Part shown: in pieces, positions 57,913 through 64,000 of the stretch
Layout of the letters: every line of letters begins with the position of its first letter
Numbering within the stretch: the first letter of the stretch is position 1
Origin: Sodalis sp. dw_96
Lineage (GTDB): Bacteria > Pseudomonadota > Gammaproteobacteria > Enterobacterales > Enterobacteriaceae
Reading direction: 5' to 3'
DNA: 64,000 nt
Assembly: GCF_018449575.1 (NCBI RefSeq)
Contig: NZ_JAAVUT010000017.1
Location: 1 to 64,000, forward strand
Translations under genes and position numbers: made by a program
Notes under the pieces: generated by a model
Told to the model about the DNA's origin: nothing
The model's database searches: none
What the model saw: the letters and a program-made list of their open reading frames with translations, nothing else

Positions 57913-58006
57913 GACGTCTCGCCTGGTTATCCCGGTGCCTAAAAAATCCTATTTCCAAATCCGCCGGGATATAATGTTAGAAGAATGCTCGGCCGATAAT
58001 TGCTGG

Positions 58007-58028
58007 AAACGTGATCAATTTAACACCT
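58007..58028 (-). promoter_or_regulatory. CRP site upstream of cyaA
   Basis: On the minus strand AGGTGTTAAATTGATCACGT is followed by TT. As I recall it, this equals the E. coli cyaA P2 CRP site, where cAMP-CRP represses. The remainder of 57913-58224 holds the divergent cyaA and hemC promoters; no gene. Confidence 0.85.
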
Positions 58029-58224
58029 TGCTGTTTGACCGTAAAGGAAGTTAAGCTACTCATTAATTATAACACTTTTCCCTGTTGCTACTTTTAATTC
58101 CATGATGTCGGCGGGTTGCCCGACGCTTTCCCCCCCGGATCCCTATACCTTACAGAGCCTTACCATCAATGATAGAATGCAATGATAGGATGGGCGGTGA
58201 ATGATTGAAACGGTAACGAACACT

Positions 58225-59166
58225 ATGCAAAATAACCTGATAAGGATCGCCACCCGGCAAAGTCCCCTGGCATTGTGGCAAGCACAATACGTGCGGGGGG
58301 AATTGCTGCGCCATCACCCGGATCTGCGGGTGGAGCTGGTGCCGATGATAACCCGCGGCGACGTGATGCTGGATACCCCGCTGGCCAAAGTCGGCGGGAA
58401 AGGGTTATTTATCAAGGAACTTGAACGGGCGTTATTGGAAGACCGCGCCGATATCGCCGTGCATTCCATGAAAGATGTCACGGTTTCCTTTCCCGACGGG
58501 CTGGGGTTGGTGACGATTTGCGAACGTGAAGATCCCCGCGATGCCTTTGTTTCCTCCCGCTATGGCCGCCTGGAGGATTTACCGGCGGGGGCGGTGCTGG
58601 GCACTTCGAGCCTGCGCCGGCAGTGCCAGGTGCGGGAACGCCGGCCGGATTTGATCATCCGCGATCTGCGCGGTAACGTGGGCACCCGTCTGGCCAAACT
58701 GGATCACGGGGACTACGACGCGGTTATCCTGGCGGTGGCAGGCCTTAAGCGGTTGGGCCTGGAAGAACGCATCCGGTCGCCCCTTGAGCCTGAAGAGTGC
58801 CTGCCCGCCGTCGGCCAAGGCGCGGTGGGCATCGAATGCCGCCTCGACGACAGCCGCACCCTCACACTGCTGGCCCCGCTCCATCATCGGGAAACCGCCA
58901 TTCGGGTCGGCGCCGAGCGGGCCATGAACGCCCGCCTTGAAGGCGGCTGCCAGGTGCCTATCGCCAGTTATGCCGAAATCCGCGGCGACCGGTTGTGGCT
59001 GCGGGCCCTGGTGGGCAGTCCGGACGGAAGCCGGGTTATCCGCGCTGAGCGCAGCGCCCCGCTCGCCGAGGGGCAAGCCCTGGGTGAAGCGCTGGCGGAA
59101 GAACTGCTGCGCGGGGGCGCCCGGGAAATCCTTGATCAGGTCTACCAGGGAAACCCGCCGCAATGA
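58225..59166 (+). CDS. hemC: Hydroxymethylbilane synthase (porphobilinogen deaminase)
   Basis: 313 residues from the ATG at 58225 ([19 protein letters not shown]), equal to E. coli HemC. Polymerises four porphobilinogen units. [41 protein letters not shown] and the dipyrromethane-binding Cys in LEGGCQVPI (near residue 243) are intact. The ORF could start 8 codons earlier at 58201; I prefer the family-length start, though the SD is weak for both. First gene of hemCDXY, divergent from cyaA. Confidence 0.96.
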   Translation: MQNNLIRIATRQSPLALWQAQYVRGELLRHHPDLRVELVPMITRGDVMLDTPLAKVGGKGLFIKELERALLEDRADIAVHSMKDVTVSFPDGLGLVTICEREDPRDAFVSSRYGRLEDLPAGAVLGTSSLRRQCQVRERRPDLIIRDLRGNVGTRLAKLDHGDYDAVILAVAGLKRLGLEERIRSPLEPEECLPAVGQGAVGIECRLDDSRTLTLLAPLHHRETAIRVGAERAMNARLEGGCQVPIASYAEIRGDRLWLRALVGSPDGSRVIRAERSAPLAEGQALGEALAEELLRGGAREILDQVYQGNPPQ

Positions 59167-59903
59167 CCATATTGGTGACCCGTCCATCACCGGCCGGCGA
59201 ACAGTTGGTCAATCGCCTGCGCTCCCGGGGTCAATCCGCCTGGCATTTACCCTTGATTGAATTTTCTCCCGGCGATGAGTTGGCATTATTGCCGTCGCGC
59301 CTTGAGGCACTAAAAGCGGGGGATATGCTGTTCGCGGTATCCAAATATGCCATCGATTACGCACACGCTTTGCTGACCCGGCAAGGACTGGCGTGGCCAC
59401 CGCAGCTCGATTATTTCGCCGTGGGCCGTACCAGCGGATTACTGCTGCATACCCTGAGCGGATTAAACGTTGACTATCCCCGCGACGGCGAAAGCAGCGA
59501 GCATCTGCTCGACCTTCCCGCCCTGCAACGGGTAACCGGGCGACAGGCCTTGATTCTGCGCGGTAACGGCGGACGGGAAGTTCTTGAAGAGATCCTGCGT
59601 CAACGGGGCGTCGAGGTCGGCTATTGCGAATGCTACCGTCGCAGCCCGGTGAGTTATGACGGTGATGAGCAAAGTCGGCGATGCCGGCAATTGGGTATAA
59701 ATACTTTGATCATAACCAGCGGCGAAATGTTACAACAATTCTATACTTTAATTCCCGCTTACTATCGTGACTCCTGGCTGCTTGCCTGCCGGCTGATAGT
59801 GGTGAGTGAACGAATAGGGGCCTTGGCCCGACAATTAGGCTGGACGGATATCGTCGTGGCTGATGCAGCAGATAATGATGCACTTATGCGCGTGCTGCTC
59901 TAA
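59163..59903 (+). CDS. hemD: Uroporphyrinogen-III synthase
   Basis: 246 residues (E. coli 246). Cyclises hydroxymethylbilane with inversion of ring D. Sequence is weakly conserved in this family; two lobes with [12 protein letters not shown] at the N-terminus and TSGEMLQQF near the C-terminus fit. ATGA overlap with the hemC stop couples translation. Confidence 0.96.
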   Translation: MTILVTRPSPAGEQLVNRLRSRGQSAWHLPLIEFSPGDELALLPSRLEALKAGDMLFAVSKYAIDYAHALLTRQGLAWPPQLDYFAVGRTSGLLLHTLSGLNVDYPRDGESSEHLLDLPALQRVTGRQALILRGNGGREVLEEILRQRGVEVGYCECYRRSPVSYDGDEQSRRCRQLGINTLIITSGEMLQQFYTLIPAYYRDSWLLACRLIVVSERIGALARQLGWTDIVVADAADNDALMRVLL

Positions 59904-59925
59904 ATTTAACATGGGATGGGCCAAT

Positions 59926-61122
59926 ATGACGGAACACACTACTCCAACAACGCCGCAGGAAAACGCCGCCGGCGCGGCCGAAACTCCCGGCGCGTCCCGG
60001 TCCGGAGCAACGGCACCCCTATTTAGCGAGACGCAACCGGCAACCGGCGGTAACCCCCCCCGTGCGTCCCGTTCCGGCGGCAAACCAACGCTTGGGATCA
60101 TATTGGCGATACTGGCCATCATCCTCGCCCTGCTGCTGGCCGCCGCGCTCTATTTCTTCAATGTCCGCCAGGGCAAGGCGCAAGCCGCCGCCAGCCAACA
60201 GTTGCAATCCCGTCTTAACGCACTGCAACAGGCGCAGCAACAGCAACAGCAGCAATATCAAACCGCATTGCGGCAACAGGACCAGACATTGACCGCGGCC
60301 CGGCAGCAGGCGGCGGATCAGGCCAGGCAACTGGGGGAGCTGCGGGAGAAAGTCGCCACCATTTCCGGCTCCGAAGCCAATACCTGGTTATTGGCGCAGG
60401 CGGATTTTCTGATAAAACTGGCCGGTCGTAAACTGTGGAGCGATCAGGACGTCGTCACCGCCGGCGCCTTGCTGAAAAGCGCCGACGCCAGTCTGGCGGA
60501 CATGAACGACCCCAGTCTGATGCCGGTACGGCGCGCGATTACCGAAGATATCGCCGGTTTGTCCGCCGTCAGCCAGATAGATTTCGATGGTATTATTCTG
60601 AAAGTGAATCAACTGTCGAATCAGGTGGATAACCTGCGCCTGGCGGACAACGACAGCGATGAAGCGCCGATGGACGGCAACGGTGATAGCAAGCTTTCGG
60701 GATCGGTGCGGGAATGGCGGCAAAATCTCAGCAAAAGCTGGCACAACTTTATCAATGATTTCATCACCATCCGCCGCCGGGACACCGGAGCCGAACCTTT
60801 GCTGGCGCCCAATCAAGACGTTTACTTGCGTGAAAATATCCGCTCCCGCCTGTTGATAGCCGCCCAGGCAATACCGCGCCACCAGAATGAAGTCTATCAG
60901 CAGTCGCTGGAAACCGTGTCCACCTGGGTACGCGCCTATTTTGACACCAATGACGCCGCTACCCGCGCCTTTCTTGGCGAAGTGGACGCCCTGAGCCAGC
61001 AAAGCGTGTCCCTGAATGTACCGGACCAGTTGCTCAGCCAGCCGCTTATGGAAAAACTGATGCAGACCCGGGTGCGCAACCTGCTGGCGCAACCCACCGC
61101 CGCCGCAAGCCAGGGAGAATAG
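59926..61122 (+). CDS. hemX: HemX, membrane protein of the hemCDXY operon
   Basis: 398 residues. A short cytoplasmic Pro/Ala-rich N-terminus, one membrane segment at about residues 50-72 ([20 protein letters not shown]), then a periplasmic Gln-rich coiled coil. The conserved body follows ([48 protein letters not shown]). Once called uroporphyrinogen-III methyltransferase; no such domain is present and the role is unsettled. Start placed at 59926 (MTEHTTP) by homology; the frame opens inside hemD. Confidence 0.93.
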   Translation: MTEHTTPTTPQENAAGAAETPGASRSGATAPLFSETQPATGGNPPRASRSGGKPTLGIILAILAIILALLLAAALYFFNVRQGKAQAAASQQLQSRLNALQQAQQQQQQQYQTALRQQDQTLTAARQQAADQARQLGELREKVATISGSEANTWLLAQADFLIKLAGRKLWSDQDVVTAGALLKSADASLADMNDPSLMPVRRAITEDIAGLSAVSQIDFDGIILKVNQLSNQVDNLRLADNDSDEAPMDGNGDSKLSGSVREWRQNLSKSWHNFINDFITIRRRDTGAEPLLAPNQDVYLRENIRSRLLIAAQAIPRHQNEVYQQSLETVSTWVRAYFDTNDAATRAFLGEVDALSQQSVSLNVPDQLLSQPLMEKLMQTRVRNLLAQPTAAASQGE

Positions 61123-61125
61123 ACC

Positions 61126-62313
61126 ATGCTACAGGTATTCTTGCTGCTTATCCTGCTGATTGCCGGCATTGTTATCGGCCCCATGGTGGCCGGTCATCAG
61201 GGTTATGTATTGATCCAGACCGACAATTACAATATTGAAACCAGCGTCACCGGGCTGGTTATCATGCTGATTCTGTCGTTGATCGTCCTGTTTGTTATCG
61301 AAGCCATCCTGCGAAGGGTGTTTCGTACAGGCGCGCGCACCCGGCACTGGTTCATCGGTCGTAAAAGCCACAGCGCCCGGGTGCACACCAAAGCGGCGAT
61401 GATGAAACTGGCCGAAGGGGACTATCGGCAGGTTGAAAAATTGATGACCCGTAACGCAGACCATGCGGATCAGCCGGTGGTCAACTATTTGCTGGCCGCC
61501 GAGGCCGCGCAGCAGCGGGGAGACGATATCCGCGCCAACCAGCATCTTGAGCGCGCCATGGAAGCCGCCGACAGCGATCAGCTGCCGGTGGATATCACCC
61601 GGGTCCGGCTGCAACTGGCGCGCAATGAAAATCATGCCGCCCGCCACGGCGTCGACCATCTATTGTCCATAGCTCCGCGGCACCCGGAGGTCTTGCGCCT
61701 GGCCGAACAGGCGTTTATCCGCACTCATGCCTGGCAGGCCTTGCTGGATATCCTGCCGGCGATGCATAAGGTCCGGGTCTATGAAGAAGGGAAAATAGAC
61801 GCGCTGGGCTATCAGGCATACACCGGGCTGATGGACCAGATTATGGAGAATGAAGGCAGTGAGGGACTGAACCGCTGGTGGCGCGGCCAGGACCGCAAAA
61901 CCCGCGGCGATACGCGCCTGCTGGTGGCCCTGGCGGAGCATCTGATTGAATGCAACGACCATGAAACCGCACAGGCCATCATTGTCAAAGGGCTGAAAAA
62001 TCAAAAAAATGAACAGCTGCTGTTGCTTATCCCCCGGCTAAAAACCGGCGACCCCGAACAGCTGGAAAAGGTGCTGCGCCTGCAAATTAAACAGCAGGGC
62101 GCCACGCCGCTGCTTGACAGCACCATGGGACAATTGCTGATGAAGCGTGGTGAATGGCAGGCCGCCGCCGATGCCTTTCGCGCCGCGCTCAAGCAGCGTC
62201 CGGACGCCCATGACTACGCCTGGCTGGCGGATGTGCTGGATCGCCTGCATTTACCCGAAGAGTCGGCGCAGATGCGCCGTGACGGTTTGATGATGACCCT
62301 GAAATCGCCGTAA
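61126..62313 (+). CDS. hemY: HemY, TPR-repeat inner-membrane protein
   Basis: 395 residues (E. coli 398). Two N-terminal hydrophobic segments (LLLILLIAGIVIGPMVAG and LVIMLILSLIVLFVIEAIL) flank HQGYVLIQTDNYNIETSV, followed by tetratricopeptide repeats (VVNYLLAAEAAQQRGDDIRA, FRAALKQRPDAHDYAWLADV). Despite the name it is not the Bacillus-type protoporphyrinogen oxidase. It starts 3 nt after hemX, and ends the operon. Confidence 0.95.
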   Translation: MLQVFLLLILLIAGIVIGPMVAGHQGYVLIQTDNYNIETSVTGLVIMLILSLIVLFVIEAILRRVFRTGARTRHWFIGRKSHSARVHTKAAMMKLAEGDYRQVEKLMTRNADHADQPVVNYLLAAEAAQQRGDDIRANQHLERAMEAADSDQLPVDITRVRLQLARNENHAARHGVDHLLSIAPRHPEVLRLAEQAFIRTHAWQALLDILPAMHKVRVYEEGKIDALGYQAYTGLMDQIMENEGSEGLNRWWRGQDRKTRGDTRLLVALAEHLIECNDHETAQAIIVKGLKNQKNEQLLLLIPRLKTGDPEQLEKVLRLQIKQQGATPLLDSTMGQLLMKRGEWQAAADAFRAALKQRPDAHDYAWLADVLDRLHLPEESAQMRRDGLMMTLKSP

Positions 62314-62336
62314 GCCGGCAAACGATTAAGCGAACG

Positions 62337-64000
62337 TCAGGGCTTTAGCAAATCGACGGCCTCAACGAGACGACGAACGGCGTGGCTCAGGTCATCATCG
62401 GGATGCTCTGCAAACGGGGATATCTCCTCGTCTGCTGTACCAATCAGCTTGTGCTGCAGCGAGACGGCAAGCTTTCCGTATTGATCGGCGCGAGCCTCTT
62501 GCTCCACCGATGTATTCCCTCGGCATAATATTTCCAGAACAGCCGCCGCGCCACACACCCCGCGCAAAGCAACGGCGGCGTCCAGCACCCGATCCAACCG
62601 ATGGCTTCCCGATCGTCCCTCAAACAACATACGTTCCCTGGCAACTTCGAGCCGCGTGCTGGCGAGCCCGGCTTCCCGTTGGATCTTATCGAGCTCGCCG
62701 CTATTCCCGCTTGACTCTCTGAGTACGGCCGCGGCGAACTCCATGTTTGCGGCTACCGCGTCGGACAACGCGGTAGCCAATGCACTGCGTTCATTGACCG
62801 GCCATAGCAAAACGCTGGCTGTCGCACCGATACAGGCGCCCAGCAGCTCGTTGACGATTCGCGCATAGATCAAGCCTTCCGCCGGCTTTATGAAATCCGA
62901 TAACAACATGAACATCGGGGTGAGAAAAACCACGAACAGGCCATAGTTCACCAGGCGAAATGCAATAACAGCCGTGGCCAGCACGACAACGGCCATCGCT
63001 TGCTCCCAGGGGGCGGCCAGTTGGGCTATCAGCAGGGCGGCGATCACGCCGCCAATAAGACTTCCGCAGGCGCGTTCCAGAATCCGCAGCCAGGTGTTGG
63101 CCGCCATGGGTTGCGTAACCAGTAGCGCGGCAATGACGCCCCACTGCGGAAGCGCGATGTTGAACCCTACGCCGACTATGTAGGCTATCGATGCGGCGAT
63201 GGCGACCCTCAGGGCGTTGCGCCATGCATGCGGGTCGATTTTGAGGTATGCCCGTACAGGCTCATGCGTTACGTCGTCCGTGGCGGTCGCCTGCCTTTCC
63301 CGGCAAAAACGCCCGATGGCGGTGAGCGCGAACGCCACGGCGCGCGCGGGAGCGTCGTCGCGTGTGCCGATCGTGTCGGACAAGATTGCCGCTTCCTGTA
63401 TGACATGGGTGTAGTCCACCTCCACCGCGTCCAGTCTGTCGGCGAACGAGCCGAGAAGATGCGCAACAGCGGGCAGCAGTGGCCGCTGCTCGAAGGCGTC
63501 CATCGGCGCGGATACCAGACGTCGATGACGTCCGAGCGAGATGAGGGCGGAAAAGGTACGGCTTGCGGCATCGACGCCGTGGTTGAGGAAGGCGGATTGC
63601 GGACCTGCATAAGCCGCGGCCTGTCTTGCCCGCTCGATGGAGGTACGCACCCCCCGCCGGTGGAACGTATCGAATCTGACCCAGGCCCGGGAATCATCTG
63701 GGACGCGATCGAGTTTTATCAATGAGGACGCCATGTCTTTAAGGCGGCTCATGAGTATCACTAGTCTGCGCTGGGCGAGATGCCGAGGGGAGGTTCGCCA
63801 TAAAAACACGCATAAGAGAATGGTCCATGCCGATCCCGCCAGGAACCACCCGCCCATTTCAAGCGCACCCGTTGGTCCGTGAGGAGAAGAGATACCGATG
63901 ACCACGGCAATGGAAGCGATCAATCCCCCCTGGGCTGGCATGGGGCCGAGTGCCGGCCCATATGATCGCATCAGACCGCACACGAAGACCAGCAAAAACA
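62337..64000 (-). CDS. FUSC-family inner-membrane protein (N-terminus beyond right edge)
   Basis: At least 552 residues; the frame is still open at the right edge, so the N-terminus is missing. Two hydrophobic blocks are visible, one near the visible start (GGLIASIAVVIGISS...FLAGSAWTILLCVFLW) and one at about residues 263-400 (AIAASIAYIVGVGFNIALPQ, TPMFMLLSDFI, GACIGATASVLLWPV). A long soluble region lies between them. This two-block layout fits fusaric-acid-resistance/aromatic-acid efflux pumps (AaeB/YccS type). It is convergent with hemY, 23 bp apart. It is not at this place in E. coli, so it is probably an accessory gene. Confidence 0.82.
   Translation of the reverse strand, partial: FLLVFVCGLMRSYGPALGPMPAQGGLIASIAVVIGISSPHGPTGALEMGGWFLAGSAWTILLCVFLWRTSPRHLAQRRLVILMSRLKDMASSLIKLDRVPDDSRAWVRFDTFHRRGVRTSIERARQAAAYAGPQSAFLNHGVDAASRTFSALISLGRHRRLVSAPMDAFEQRPLLPAVAHLLGSFADRLDAVEVDYTHVIQEAAILSDTIGTRDDAPARAVAFALTAIGRFCRERQATATDDVTHEPVRAYLKIDPHAWRNALRVAIAASIAYIVGVGFNIALPQWGVIAALLVTQPMAANTWLRILERACGSLIGGVIAALLIAQLAAPWEQAMAVVVLATAVIAFRLVNYGLFVVFLTPMFMLLSDFIKPAEGLIYARIVNELLGACIGATASVLLWPVNERSALATALSDAVAANMEFAAAVLRESSGNSGELDKIQREAGLASTRLEVARERMLFEGRSGSHRLDRVLDAAVALRGVCGAAAVLEILCRGNTSVEQEARADQYGKLAVSLQHKLIGTADEEISPFAEHPDDDLSHAVRRLVEAVDLLKP

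Overview
The window is chromosomal DNA from an Enterobacterales bacterium. Gene content, protein sequences and local order follow the E. coli glpE-glpD-glg-asd-yhgN-gnt-yhhW-ryhB block (1-39.9 kb) and the E. coli yigL-pldB-rhtC-recQ-pldA-rarD-corA-uvrD-xerC-dapF-cyaA/hemCDXY block (40-62.3 kb). Several differences from E. coli (no gntK, cyaY, glpG or glpR at the usual places, inserted accessory cassettes, several short tandem-repeat arrays) point away from Escherichia/Salmonella. A Sodalis- or Pectobacterium-like lineage is my guess only; nothing here fixes the genus.

Left accessory region (1-9.0 kb): a two-partner secretion operon on the minus strand. It holds an outer-membrane transporter with a repeat-expanded signal peptide and a giant haemagglutinin/CdiA-like exoprotein that stays open for 2,143 codons and runs off the left edge. 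A run of five ~45-bp spaced repeats lies upstream.

Carbon-storage region (9.0-26.6 kb): glpE and glpD diverge around a GlpR operator. A three-gene cassette (HypT-like LysR regulator, AEC-family permease, D-tartrate dehydratase-like enzyme) sits between glpD and the glycogen cluster. The glycogen genes run glgB-glgX-glgC-glgA-glgP on the minus strand, with asd upstream. GlgX has an unusual repeat-containing N-terminal extension.

Accessory region 26.9-34.2 kb: yhgN, then two short-chain dehydrogenases flanking a secreted SnoaL-like protein with a divergent LysR regulator. An A+T-rich pair of paralogous, unrecognised proteins follows; the second is broken by a 1-nt frameshift. Gluconate genes gntT and gntR follow without gntK, around a double GntR operator. 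Then come the pirin gene yhhW, a chemotaxis receptor gene with a near-consensus sigma-28 promoter, and the iron-responsive small RNA RyhB with its Fur box.

Right region (40-64 kb): conserved housekeeping genes, all on the minus strand up to cyaA except rarD. They cover phospholipid turnover (pldB, pldA), DNA repair and recombination (recQ, uvrD with a LexA box, xerC), Mg2+ uptake (corA with a possible leader peptide), lysine/peptidoglycan synthesis (dapF), the lipoprotein LptM and adenylate cyclase (UUG start, CRP site). hemCDXY diverge on the plus strand. A FUSC-type membrane protein gene runs off the right edge. The ryhB/yigL junction joins two blocks that lie on opposite sides of oriC in E. 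coli, in inverted relative orientation, so it marks a rearrangement breakpoint.
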